From Oxalobacteraceae bacterium (GTDB lineage: Bacteria; Pseudomonadota; Gammaproteobacteria; Burkholderiales; Burkholderiaceae_D), in contig JABTBR010000045.1 in the NCBI GenBank assembly GCA_013284265.1, positions 1 to 60,706 of the forward strand: DNA of 60,706 nucleotides. The letters run 5' to 3'. The notes below the pieces were generated by a model. That model had not been told where the DNA came from. It searched no databases and saw only the letters and a program-made list of their open reading frames with translations. Shown here one piece after another: positions 1 through 8,886 of this stretch. A program made the position numbers and the translations under genes. The stretch's first letter is position 1, and each line of letters opens with the position of its first letter.

Positions 1-3000
1 GTGTTGCTGGTGGTCAGCGCAAGCTGCACCAGGTCGTGGCCGCCGTCGCTGCCTTCGATGACGCTGTCGCCGGCGTTATCAACCACGTAGGTATCGTTGC
101 CCTGGCCCCCGCTCATGGTATCGGCGCCCGCGCCGCCGCTCAGCGTGTCGTTGCCATCGCCGCCGTACAGATTGTCGTTGCCCGGGGTGGGTAGGTTGTT
201 CTGCAGCTCATCCAACGACTTGGCGCCATCGTCAAAGACGAAGCTTTCGACATTGCGCACGGTGAGCACCATACCGGGCTTGCCGGAATTGCCGGTCAAG
301 ACGGTCTCCGTAGCAGTTGGGTGGGTGATGGTGTAGTCGGTAACCTTGCCCAGCACTTGCACCACATCGATGCCATCGCCGCCATCAACGGTATCCTTGC
401 CTTGACCACCATCAAGGGTATCGTTCCCCAGGCCGCCAGACAGGCTGTCGTTGCCTATAGCGCCGGCAATATGATTGTCCAGCGCATTACCAATGCCGGT
501 GAAATTGGTGGTGTGATTGGGGGCAAAAACCAGATTCTCGATGTTGGCTCCCAGTGTATAGCTCGCCAGCCAGACATAGACCGTATCGTTGCCTTCGCCT
601 GCGTTCTCGATGATCTCTACAGCGTCGCCCACGGTATAGCCATCGTCACCGGTGCCGCCGATCAGTTTGTCGGTGCCACCGAAGCCGTTCAGGTAATCGT
701 TACCTGCTCCGCCGATCAGGGTGTTTATAGCCTCATTGCCGGCGAGGTCGTTATCCAGATCGTTGCCGGCGATGTTGATCGCCAGCTTGGATTCCAGACT
801 TGCCGCACCGTTTTCCACATTGTCCGCCAGCGTGAAACTGCCGGCGATATTGAAGCGTTCAGTGTCCAGGCCTTCAGCGGTTTTTTCGATGACGGTGTCG
901 CCAACGTTATCGATCACATAGGTGTCGTCGCCTTTTCCGCCTGCCATGGTATCGGCGCCCGCAAAACCGTCCAGCTTGTTTGAGTTATCGTCGCCTTGGA
1001 GCATGTCATTGCCGAGACTTGGCACATTGACTTGCAACTCCGCAATCGTCTTGACCACCCCACCGGCGAACGAGACGAATTCCACATTCCGCAATATGAT
1101 CGGATCGCGATAGGAGGAATTCTGTAGCATGATGTCCGTCGCATTGGGACGGGTGATCTGGTAGTGGATGATATAGCCTGGTAGCTCGACGAGGTCGGTG
1201 CCGGCGCCGCCATCGATGAGGTCAATCCCGCCCGCGCTGACCAAGGTGTCATCACCGGCGCCACCAATCAGGGTATCCCAGCCAGAACTGCTGCCAGTCA
1301 GCTTGTCATTCCCTGCACCGCCATCGAGCACGCTGTTTGCATTTTCGCTGGTGATGACATTGTCCAGTGCGTTGCCGGTACCGGTAAAGTCAGCCCTGCC
1401 GGTGTACAGTAGTTGCTCGACGTTGGCGGGCAGCATGTAGCTCGCCAGCGAGGTGCGCACGGTGTCTGTGCCTTCGCCGTCATTCTCCGTAATCAGGTCG
1501 CCGCTGTCGGCGATGATGTAAACGTCGTCGCCGGCGCCGCCCAGCAGCTTGTCGTTGCCGGCGCCGCCGTCCAGCGTATCGTAGCCGGCACCGCCGATCA
1601 GCGTATTGACGGCGCCATTGCCGGTCAGGACGTTGTCCAGCGCGTTACCGCTGAGGTTGATGGCGAACGCGGCCGCTGCCGTGATGCGGCCATTCTCCAC
1701 ATTGTCCGGCAGCACATAGGTATCGGCCTTGGCAAAGGCGACATCCACCGTGTCGGTCCCCGCGGCGGCGCTTTCGCTCACCATGTCGCCTATCGACATG
1801 AGCACGTAGCGGTCATTGCCGATACCGCCGGCCAGGGTATCATGCCCGGCACCGGCCCTGACGCCGGCCAGCAGCAGATCGTCGCCGCCGTAACCGGCCA
1901 GGTGTAGCGCCACCGGGCCGCCAGTGATGGTGTCGTTGAAGTAGCTCCCTTCCACCGCCCAGCCTGCGTTCTGGTCCGCGACCAGCGTCAAACCAGCCAC
2001 CGGGCTGCCATCCGGCGCGATGCCGCCGGTGAAATTGTCGGCCGTCAACGCACTGGCCTTAACCTTGACCAGCACCGCGATGGTGGCAAACGCACTCGCG
2101 CTGCCGCCAGCGCCATCCCTGTCGTACTGGAGCAGTGTGTCGGCGCCATCTTGCACCAGGCGAAATACCCCCACTGCAGACAGGAAGGGATTGTCGCCGC
2201 TGTAGCCGGGCAAGCCCGTGCGTGGCCATATGCTGTCGCTATCGTCCAGCAGGTCGGACAGGTCGATCTGATCGCCTCCCTTGCCTGCGACAAAATCTTT
2301 CACATACAGGAGGGAAGCGCCGTCGGCGCCGTAGAAGGAGTAGGTGTCGCGTCCGGCGCCGCCGGTAGCGCTCACACTGCCGGTGGCAGCGGCAAGGTAG
2401 ACGCTGACCGTGTCGTCGCCGGCCCCGCCATCGACCACCAGCGCGGCGTCGCGCGTCGCCGTGCCCACCGTGCTGCCCCACCAGATCTGGACGAAGTCGT
2501 TACCGTCACCGCCAATCAGCGTATCGCTGCCCTCATCAAATGCGCTGAAGAAGCTGTCATTCCCGGCACCGCCATCGAGCAGATCGGCGCCGCTATCGCC
2601 ATACAATTGATCGTCGTCGGCGCCGCCAAGCAAGCTGTCATTGCCACTCAGGCCATGGAGCACGTCCGCACCGGCGCCACCAGCGATGGTGTCGTTGAAA
2701 TGGCCGCCACTCAGCGTGTCGGCGCCGGTGCTGCCACTGATGTTGCGCCCGCCGGCCGTGCTGCCATCTGGCGCAATCAGCGAGGTCGGGATGCCATCAA
2801 TGAAATTGTCGGCGGTCAGCGTGCTGGCATCGATGTCTTTCAGCGTCAGCATCGTGATGAAACCGCTTGCGCTGCCAGCCGCGCCATTGGCGTCATACTG
2901 CAACAGGGTATCGGCGCCGCTCTGCACCAGGCGCACATACTGCAAATCGGCGCCGAATGGATTGGCGCCGATGTAGCCGAAATTTCCTCTGTCGGAATTT

Positions 3001-4082
3001 GCCAGCAATTCGCTGAGGTCAATCCGATCGCCGCCGGCGCCGGCGGCAAAGTCCAGCACCACGGCGTTGGTGGCTACGCCGCTCATGCCGTACTGGAAGC
3101 GGTACGTATCCACGCCTTGGCCGCCGGTCAGCGCCATCGTGGTGGTGCTCCAGCCATCGTTGATACCGATCTCAAAAATATCATCGCCATCGCCACCGTC
3201 GCCGACGATGGTACCCGGCCTGAAGCCGGAGACGCCAATATTGAAGGTATCATTCCCTGCGCCGCCAATCAGCGTATCGACACCGGCATTGCCCGAACTT
3301 CGCAAAACATCGTTGCCGGCACCGCCTTCCAGCCAGTCATTGGCATAGCCGCCGAACAGCCAGTCGTCGCCATTCTCGCCCAACAGGGCGCTGCCCTCGG
3401 CGGTCGTGCTGCTGGCATTGATGGTATCGTTGCCGTCGCCACCGGCCAGGGTATTGTTGCCACCGTAGATCAAAAGGGTATCGGCGCCGGCTGTACCGTT
3501 AATCAACCGATTCGAATAGCTGCCGCTGATTAAGCCCAGCTGGCCGCTGTACACCGGCGCCAGCATGGCCCGAGGTGGCTGGCCGTGTACGTGTGCCAAC
3601 TGCCAGCCCTGCCCCGCGCCCATGTCCGCATCGGCGGCAGCGATCTCGCGGCCGGCCAGTTGTGCCATCCGCTTAACGAAGGCATGGCCTCGCTGTCCAG
3701 CGGCCACGCTGCAGCCATACAACAGGATCTCGCCGTCCACAGCCAGGCTGGCGCCGATCAGGCGCAGCTGTTCAGCATAAGCCGGCAAGTCGTCATGGCA
3801 CAGTTCGCTCGCGCCCAGTTGCAGCAGACCTGGCGCGCCGTGCGAGACCACGTGCACCGCCTTCAGTGCGCGATGCCCTGCCAGCACGCCAGCCATCTGG
3901 TCAAGGCCGTCATAAGCAGGATCGAGCAGCACCAGCTTGACATCCGCGCCCAGCTGGGCGGCAATGCTGTGAGACTGCTCTACGCCGCTATCAAGAAACA
4001 GTAGCTGCTTCCAAGGGAGCGCCGCGGCTTGGCTCAAACCAAAGTTACCCTGTCCTGCCGCACCGCCCTGATCCTTGCTCAT
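1..4082 (-). CDS. Giant RTX repeat protein with N-terminal DUF4347 domain (C-terminus beyond left edge)
   Basis: An open minus-strand frame begins at an ATG at 4082 and runs off the window at position 1, so about 1,360 residues are visible and the C-terminus is missing. An AGGA-type ribosome site lies just upstream of the start. Residues about 28-165 match the DUF4347 domain of large adhesins (LLFLDSGVEQ, VVSHGAPG, LLYGCSVA). The rest is dominated by glycine-aspartate nonapeptides of the RTX calcium-binding type, for example GGAGNDTL and GGDGNDTI, in several blocks separated by beta-rich spacers such as NVENGAASLESKLAINIAGN. Proteins of this type are usually exported by type I secretion and fold when they bind extracellular calcium. 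No T1SS ABC transporter is seen here; the export signal would be in the missing C-terminus. Function as a surface adhesin or exoprotein is inferred. Confidence 0.88.
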   Translation of the reverse strand, partial: MSKDQGGAAGQGNFGLSQAAALPWKQLLFLDSGVEQSHSIAAQLGADVKLVLLDPAYDGLDQMAGVLAGHRALKAVHVVSHGAPGLLQLGASELCHDDLPAYAEQLRLIGASLAVDGEILLYGCSVAAGQRGHAFVKRMAQLAGREIAAADADMGAGQGWQLAHVHGQPPRAMLAPVYSGQLGLISGSYSNRLINGTAGADTLLIYGGNNTLAGGDGNDTINASSTTAEGSALLGENGDDWLFGGYANDWLEGGAGNDVLRSSGNAGVDTLIGGAGNDTFNIGVSGFRPGTIVGDGGDGDDIFEIGINDGWSTTTMALTGGQGVDTYRFQYGMSGVATNAVVLDFAAGAGGDRIDLSELLANSDRGNFGYIGANPFGADLQYVRLVQSGADTLLQYDANGAAGSASGFITMLTLKDIDASTLTADNFIDGIPTSLIAPDGSTAGGRNISGSTGADTLSGGHFNDTIAGGAGADVLHGLSGNDSLLGGADDDQLYGDSGADLLDGGAGNDSFFSAFDEGSDTLIGGDGNDFVQIWWGSTVGTATRDAALVVDGGAGDDTVSVYLAAATGSVSATGGAGRDTYSFYGADGASLLYVKDFVAGKGGDQIDLSDLLDDSDSIWPRTGLPGYSGDNPFLSAVGVFRLVQDGADTLLQYDRDGAGGSASAFATIAVLVKVKASALTADNFTGGIAPDGSPVAGLTLVADQNAGWAVEGSYFNDTITGGPVALHLAGYGGDDLLLAGVRAGAGHDTLAGGIGNDRYVLMSIGDMVSESAAAGTDTVDVAFAKADTYVLPDNVENGRITAAAAFAINLSGNALDNVLTGNGAVNTLIGGAGYDTLDGGAGNDKLLGGAGDDVYIIADSGDLITENDGEGTDTVRTSLASYMLPANVEQLLYTGRADFTGTGNALDNVITSENANSVLDGGAGNDKLTGSSSGWDTLIGGAGDDTLVSAGGIDLIDGGAGTDLVELPGYIIHYQITRPNATDIMLQNSSYRDPIILRNVEFVSFAGGVVKTIAELQVNVPSLGNDMLQGDDNSNKLDGFAGADTMAGGKGDDTYVIDNVGDTVIEKTAEGLDTERFNIAGSFTLADNVENGAASLESKLAINIAGNDLDNDLAGNEAINTLIGGAGNDYLNGFGGTDKLIGGTGDDGYTVGDAVEIIENAGEGNDTVYVWLASYTLGANIENLVFAPNHTTNFTGIGNALDNHIAGAIGNDSLSGGLGNDTLDGGQGKDTVDGGDGIDVVQVLGKVTDYTITHPTATETVLTGNSGKPGMVLTVRNVESFVFDDGAKSLDELQNNLPTPGNDNLYGGDGNDTLSGGAGADTMSGGQGNDTYVVDNAGDSVIEGSDGGHDLVQLALTTSN

Positions 4083-4191
4083 GAGAATACTTTCCTGATT
4101 TTTTATTAACGCCGGATCATATCATATTGCCCAAAAGTAAATACTATCCATTCGTCACATTCGATACAAATGTTTGGTTAAAATTTACAGA

Positions 4192-4218
4192 CAAAAAAAA
4201 CCCCGCAGCTGCGGGGTT
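4192..4218 (-). terminator. Rho-independent terminator of ychF
   Basis: A perfect GC-rich hairpin (CCCCGCAGCTGCGGGG at 4201-4216) is followed on the minus strand by a run of eight T. It sits about 20 bases after the ychF stop codon, the expected place for its intrinsic terminator. Confidence 0.9.
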
Positions 4219-4237
4219 CTTGAAGTGCTGGAACGGC

Positions 4238-5329
4238 TTACACGTTGAACAGGAAATTCAGCACGTCGCCATCCTTGACCACATATTCCTTGCCCTCGGC
4301 GCGCATCTTGCCCGCTTCCTTGGCGCCGCCCTCGCCCTTGTAGCTGACGAAATCGTCATAGGCGATGGTCTGGGCGCGGATGAAGCCGCGTTCGAAATCG
4401 GTGTGGATCACGCCGGCCGCCTGCGGCGCGGTATCGCCCACGTGGATGGTCCAGGCGCGCACTTCCTTGACGCCGGCGGTGAAGTAGGTCTGCAGGCCCA
4501 GCAGGTTATAGGCGGAGCGGATCAGACGGTCCAGGCCAGGCTCTTCCATGCCCATATCGGCCAGGAAGGCGCCCTTGTCGGCGTCGTCCAGGTCGGCGAT
4601 TTCCGCTTCGATGGCGGCGCAGATGGCCACGATCGGTGCGTTCTGGCTCTTGGCGTAGGCCGTCAGCTGGTCCAGCAGCGGGTTGTCCTTGAAGCCGGTG
4701 TCCGACACATTGGCCACATACATGGCCGGCTTGGCGGTGATCAGGCACAGTGGCTTGATCAGCAACATTTCATCGGCGTCCAGACCCATGGCGCGCACCG
4801 GCTTGGCGTCGTTCAGGTGCGGCATCATGCGTTCGAGCAGGGCCACCAGCTTGGCGGCGTCCTTGTCGCCCGAACGGGCTTTCTTGTTTTCGCGGTGGAT
4901 GGCTTTTTCCACGGTGCCCATGTCGGCCAGCGCCAGCTCGGTCTGGATGACTTCGATATCGTCGAGCGGGCTGATCTTGCCGGCCACGTGGATGACGTTG
5001 TCGTCCTCGAAGCAGCGCACCACGTTGACGATGGCGTCGGTTTCGCGGATGTGCGACAGGAACTGGTTGCCCAGGCCCTCGCCCTGCGAGGCGCCGGCCA
5101 CCAGGCCGGCGATGTCGACGAACTCGACGATGGCGTTGACCATGCGCTCAGGCTTGACGATGGCGGCCAGCGCGTCCATGCGCGGGTCCGGCACTTCGAC
5201 TACGCCGACGTTCGGCTCGATGGTGCAGAAAGGATAGTTCTCGGCGGGAATGCCGGCCTTGGTCAGGGCGTTGAAGAGGGTGGACTTGCCGACGTTAGGC
5301 AGGCCGACGATGCCGCATTGGAGACTCAT
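4238..5329 (-). CDS. ychF: Redox-regulated ATPase/GTPase YchF (OLA1 family)
   Basis: This 363-residue protein has the full length of YchF. The P-loop GLPNVGKST is at residues 9-17, followed by the family sequence NYPFCTIEPNVGVVEVPD, and the C-terminus is a TGS domain (GDVLNFLFNV at the very end). YchF is a ribosome-associated P-loop protein of the Obg clade that prefers ATP over GTP and is linked to the oxidative stress response. The ATG at 5329 has an AAAGG site at normal spacing. A strong terminator follows the gene, so it looks monocistronic; pth, its usual partner in many proteobacteria, lies about 15 kb away here. Confidence 0.96.
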   Translation of the reverse strand: MSLQCGIVGLPNVGKSTLFNALTKAGIPAENYPFCTIEPNVGVVEVPDPRMDALAAIVKPERMVNAIVEFVDIAGLVAGASQGEGLGNQFLSHIRETDAIVNVVRCFEDDNVIHVAGKISPLDDIEVIQTELALADMGTVEKAIHRENKKARSGDKDAAKLVALLERMMPHLNDAKPVRAMGLDADEMLLIKPLCLITAKPAMYVANVSDTGFKDNPLLDQLTAYAKSQNAPIVAICAAIEAEIADLDDADKGAFLADMGMEEPGLDRLIRSAYNLLGLQTYFTAGVKEVRAWTIHVGDTAPQAAGVIHTDFERGFIRAQTIAYDDFVSYKGEGGAKEAGKMRAEGKEYVVKDGDVLNFLFNV

Positions 5330-5521
5330 GAAAAACCTTTAATAATCAATTGCGCCGGCAAGCGGCTGGTGGAAAACCGCCAGCAGCTGGGGTTTCCGGG
5401 AAATTCGGGCTGCGCGCAGCAGCGTTCAAGGGTCAATTGTAACTCCCCGGCCACTCCTGATCAAAAACTTAGCGTCTTTCGGCGCTAAAATGGCCGCTTC
5501 CGCCACCGATCAGGAGCTTGC

Positions 5522-5968
5522 ATGTCTTTGCGCGACGTCCCCCGTGAGCAATTCCCCCACTTCCTCACCATTCCGACCCGCTGGATGGACAATGACCAAT
5601 ATGGCCATGTGAATAATGTTGTTTATTATTCTTATTTCGACACGGCGGTGAACCAGTTCCTGATCGAACGCGGCGTGCTCGACACCCAGAACAGCGCGGT
5701 GGTCGGCTTCGTCGTCGACAGCGGCTGCGCCTACTTCAGCTCGATCAGCTTTCCCGACACCATCCACGCCGGCATCCGCGTGAGCAAACTGGGCAACTCC
5801 AGCGTGCGCTACCAGATCGCGCTGTACCGCAACGACGATGCCCTGCCCTGCGCCGCCGGCCATTTCGTCCACGTCTATGTCGAGCGCAGCAGCAATCGCT
5901 CCGTGCCCATTCCTGCGCCTGTGCGCGCGGTACTGGACACGCTACTCCCCGCCGATGCCGCGCCGTGA
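5522..5968 (+). CDS. Acyl-CoA thioesterase, 4HBT hot-dog fold
   Basis: A 148-residue protein with the 4-hydroxybenzoyl-CoA thioesterase signature near residues 22-31 (RWMDNDQYGHVNN). The aspartate and the GHVNN turn form the active-site region of this family, followed by YYSYFDTAVNQFL. Such proteins hydrolyse acyl-CoA thioesters in the cytoplasm; the substrate cannot be told from sequence. The start at 5522 follows a CAGGAG site at about 5510. The gene converges on the small membrane protein gene with only 24 bases between them. Confidence 0.88.
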   Translation: MSLRDVPREQFPHFLTIPTRWMDNDQYGHVNNVVYYSYFDTAVNQFLIERGVLDTQNSAVVGFVVDSGCAYFSSISFPDTIHAGIRVSKLGNSSVRYQIALYRNDDALPCAAGHFVHVYVERSSNRSVPIPAPVRAVLDTLLPADAAP

Positions 5969-5992
5969 TCGCCAGCGCGCGGGTCCAGCGCC

Positions 5993-6349
5993 CTACCAGT
6001 ATCGCCCCGCCCCGATAAAAACCGGCGCAAGCAGCAAGATCGCCCAGAACCCCGATTTGGGCAGCGCCAGCAAGGCGACGATGGCCAATCCCAGCAAATA
6101 GCAACCGATGATGTTGATCAACGCAAAATCGGCGGCCGCCACCGCCCGGATAGCGACGTGCCCCAGACACAGCAGCAAGGGCCCGAAAATGGTGAACCAG
6201 AACGCCACGCGGCGCGCATCATGTCCCTGGAATTGTCCGATGCCGCCTTCCCGCAGCGCCGCGCGTATGGGTTGGCGAAACCAGATTAAGCCCAGCAGCG
6301 CGTGGGCGCCGCCCAAGACCGCCAGTAACCATGCTGCTGCTGCAATCAT
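5993..6349 (-). CDS. Small four-helix membrane protein (DUF6463-like)
   Basis: The chosen ATG at 6349 has a GGGAGA site directly upstream and gives 118 residues; a longer frame to 6403 would run over the palindromic operator and is less likely. The protein is almost entirely hydrophobic, with segments around MIAAAAWLLAVLGGAHALLG, RVAFWFTIFGPLLLCLGHV, DFALINIIGCYLLGLAIVAL and FWAILLLAPVFIGAG, so about four membrane helices. The pattern resembles the DUF6463 family of uncharacterised membrane proteins. It is divergent from a tetR gene and shares its control region, so it is the likely repression target. No function is known. Confidence 0.75.
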   Translation of the reverse strand: MIAAAAWLLAVLGGAHALLGLIWFRQPIRAALREGGIGQFQGHDARRVAFWFTIFGPLLLCLGHVAIRAVAAADFALINIIGCYLLGLAIVALLALPKSGFWAILLLAPVFIGAGRYW

Positions 6350-6373
6350 CCCGTTCTCCCGTGTTCGAACATC

Positions 6374-6393
6374 ACCATACCTCAAGGTATGGT
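6374..6393. promoter_or_regulatory. Perfect 20-bp palindrome, probable TetR operator
   Basis: ACCATACCT-CA-AGGTATGGT has two perfect 9-base arms with a 2-base spacer. It lies between the divergent small membrane protein gene (start 6349) and the tetR-family gene (start 6445). Size, symmetry and position are typical of a TetR dimer operator that controls both promoters. Confidence 0.75.
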
Positions 6394-6444
6394 AGAGTCG
6401 CACCGATGATTGCCGGTGTCAACGTAATTCAATAAGGACATGTG

Positions 6445-6978
6445 ATGGAAGAGAAAACCGATCGGCAAATCTGGCTCGATGCCGGCCTGCAGACACTTGC
6501 CGAGGAAGGCGCGGAAGGGCTGCGTATCATGTCGATCGCCAAGCGATTGGGCGTCACCAAGGGCAGCTTCTATTGGCATTTCAAAGACCTCAAGGAATAT
6601 CAATCGGCGCTGCTGATCGACTGGGAACATCGCTTTACGCAAACGCCCATCGCCTCGGCAGAGGATGGCGGCGCCAGCGCGGGGCAACAATTGCAGCGCC
6701 TGTTCATGGGCACGCCAGCGATGGCCTTGACGCTAGGCCGCGCCATGCGCGCGTGGGCCATCAGCAACGAGAACGTGGCCGAGGCGCAAACACGGGTAGA
6801 CCGTCAACGCATCGGCCATGTCGCCCAACTACTGCAGGCGCTCGGCTGGTCCGGGGAAGAGTCGATGACCCTCGGGCGCTGGGCCTATTGCGCGCTCATC
6901 GGCCACGCCGCGATGGCGGCCCCACCGATGAACGGCACGCAGACCTTGCTCGTGCTATCGATCTTGACACCCCGGTAG
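6445..6978 (+). CDS. TetR/AcrR family transcriptional regulator
   Basis: A 177-residue protein whose N-terminal 60 residues are a TetR helix-turn-helix: GLQTLAEEGAEGLRIMSIAKR, then LGVTKGSFYWHFKDLKEY, the characteristic recognition helix. The C-terminal domain is all-helical and would bind an unknown ligand. The ATG at 6445 is placed 6 bases after AAGGA; a GTG codon directly before it is an alternative start. It probably represses itself and the divergent membrane protein through the palindrome at 6374-6393. The C-terminus (LLVLSILTPR) ends just before an ion channel gene remnant, so the last few residues may have been altered by the deletion that produced the remnant. Confidence 0.9.
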   Translation: MEEKTDRQIWLDAGLQTLAEEGAEGLRIMSIAKRLGVTKGSFYWHFKDLKEYQSALLIDWEHRFTQTPIASAEDGGASAGQQLQRLFMGTPAMALTLGRAMRAWAISNENVAEAQTRVDRQRIGHVAQLLQALGWSGEESMTLGRWAYCALIGHAAMAAPPMNGTQTLLVLSILTPR

Positions 6979-6991
6979 AAGTCCGGCCGGC

Positions 6992-7108
6992 GACGTCATT
7001 CCGCTAACCTCCCATGCCCGCGCCATCGCCAGCGTCGAAATGCTGGTCGGCCTGATGTATCTGGCGGCCGTGGTGGCGCGCCTGATCGGCTTTACCTTGC
7101 GCGAATAA
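6992..7108 (+). pseudogene. C-terminal remnant of a two-helix ion channel gene
   Basis: Reading from 6992, 38 codons and a TAA stop encode DVIPLTSHARAIASVEMLVG followed by LMYLAAVVARLIGFTLRE. This is the segment just after the selectivity filter plus the last membrane helix of two-TM potassium channel-like proteins (Ion_trans_2). No start codon, first helix or filter sequence precedes it; upstream in this frame is the end of the tetR gene. It appears to be the tail left by a deletion. Confidence 0.65.
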
Positions 7109-7176
7109 ATCCCCGGACTGAGCAAGCCAGTTTCTTGCTATGATGCAAGATCATTAACCGTCCCGAGTGCTGCCCC

Positions 7177-8741
7177 ATGCCGAGCCCGCGCAAGAAGATC
7201 CTGCTGATCAACCCGCCACATACGGCGATCGGCAGCCGCATCCCGCGCGAGCAACTGCCGCCGCTGGGCCTGCTCAGCGTGGGCGGCCCCCTGATCGATG
7301 CCGGCTTCGACGTTGAACTGCTCGACGCGGAGTTCGGCCCGATGACGCTGGACGCCATCCTCGCCGACGCGCTGCAACGCGCGCCGGACCTGGTGATGCT
7401 GGGACATTCCGGCTCCACCTCGGCGCACGACACCATCATGCGCATCGCCGCGCGCCTGAAAGCGGCCCGGCCCGGACTGCCCATCGTCTACGGCGGCGTC
7501 TACCCCACCTATCACTGGCAGGACGTGCTGCGCGACTATCCGCAGATCGACTACATCGTGCGCGGCGAAGGCGAACGCACATCGTGCGCGGCGAAGGCGA
7601 ACGCACCGCCACCGAACTGATCAAGGCATGGTGCGGCCAGGCCGACCTCACGGCCGTGGACGGCATCGCCCTGCGGGTCGATGGCGTGCCGACCGGTACG
7701 CCGCCGGCCGAGATGATCAAGGACCTCGACGATTACCGGGTCGGCTGGGAATTGATCGATCACAGCCGCTATTCCTATTGGGGCGGCATGCGCGCGGTGG
7801 TGGTGCAATTCTCGCGCGGCTGTCCTTACCTGTGCAGCTATTGCGGCCAGCGGGGCTTCTGGACCCAGTGGCGCCATCGCGATCCGGTCAGGTTCGCCAA
7901 GGAACTGGCACGCCTGCACCGGGAACAGGGCGTGACCTTGATCAATTTCGCCGATGAGCTGCCCACCGGTTCGCGCAAGGCCTGGAAGGCCTTCCTGGAA
8001 GCCCTGATCGCCGAGGACGTGAACCTGACCCTGGTCGGCTCCACCCGCACCGGCGACATCGTGCGCGATGCCGATATCCTGCATCTGTACAAGCAGGCCG
8101 GCGTCGTGCGCTTCCTGCTGGGCATCGAGAGCTATGACGAAGCCATGCTCAAGACGATCAAGAAGGGCGGCAGCACCAGCGAGGACCAGCAGGCGATCCA
8201 GCTGATGCGCCAGCACGGCATCATCTCGATGGCGACCTATGTGGTCGGCTTCGAGGAGGAGACCGATGCCGACTACTGGCGTTCGCTCAAGCACCTGCTG
8301 CGCTACGACCCCGACCAGATCCAGATGCTGTACGTGACGCCGCACCGCTGGACCCCGTATTTCGAGACGGTACACGAGCGCAAGGTCATCGAAACCGATT
8401 CGGCCAAATGGGACTACAAGCATCAGGTGCTGGAGACGGCGCGGGTGCCGCCCTGGCGCATCCTGCTGTGGGTCAAGTCCATCGAAGTCATCATGCAGGC
8501 CCGCCCCAAGGCCATCCTGCGTGTGCTGCTGGGCAAGGACCGTCACATCCGCCACGGCATGCGCTGGTACACCCGCATGGGCCGCCGGGTCTGGATGCAT
8601 GAGATCGCTGAATTCATTTTCAGCAAGCGGCTCAAGAACAGCAGCCTCACGCTGCGCAGCTTCTGGGGCGCGTCGCTGGCGCAGAATGAAGAATCCATGC
8701 TCAAGCGCAAGCGCGCCGTCATCCCGATCAAGGCCGCCTGA
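7177..8741 (+). pseudogene. BchE-like B12-binding radical SAM protein, frameshifted by a 26-bp duplication
   Basis: The N-terminal part (7177 to about 7579) encodes a cobalamin-binding domain (KILLINPPHTAIG, GLLSVGGPLIDAGFDVELLD, PIVYGGVYPTYH, VRGEGERT). The remainder to 8741 lies in another frame and encodes a radical SAM domain with the cluster motif CPYLCSYC (CxxxCxxC), then FADELPTGSRKAWKAF, a segment typical of the BchE group. A 26-bp tandem duplication at 7553-7606 shifts the frame; removing one copy restores one continuous protein of about 512 residues. The BchE family includes the anaerobic Mg-protoporphyrin ester cyclase, but no other bacteriochlorophyll gene is present, so the substrate is unknown. 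The downstream fragment has an ATG-like start region near 7584 but would lack the B12 domain. Confidence 0.8.
7553..7606. repeat. 26-bp perfect tandem duplication, two copies
   Basis: The 26-base unit beginning CATCGTGCGCGGCGAAGG occurs at 7554-7579 and again at 7580-7605; 26-base periodicity holds across 7553-7606. Both copies encode the VRGEGER motif of the radical SAM gene. A 26-base gain is not a multiple of three and causes the frameshift. Confidence 0.95.
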
Positions 8742-8886
8742 GCCGGCAGCGGCCCGGCCAGCGCGGGATGGGCGGGCTGGCTCTGCCTCTGGGGCGGCTG
8801 GCGCGGCGCTGGCAATCCATCGGCGATGGCGTCGATCCGTCGCATTTCCCTCCGCCATGCGATCCATCCCGGCTACAATCGCCCCC

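Noticed and set aside
1..3500. Regularly spaced GC-rich short repeats, considered as a CRISPR array or minisatellite
   Set aside because: The repeats translate in frame to RTX glycine-aspartate nonapeptides and vary at synonymous sites; there are no equal spacers.
4127..5488. Long plus-strand open frame opposite ychF
   Set aside because: It is the antisense shadow of a clearly recognisable gene in GC-rich DNA, with a composition unlike real proteins (rich in H, R, D, V, A).
5469..5488. TTAGCG...CGCTAA inverted repeat upstream of the thioesterase gene
   Set aside because: Six-base arms with an 8-base loop are too short to tell from chance; no matching regulator is adjacent.
7177..8741. Two separate genes, a B12-binding protein and a radical SAM protein
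   Set aside because: The exact 26-bp duplication at the junction and continuity after removing one copy show a single broken gene.
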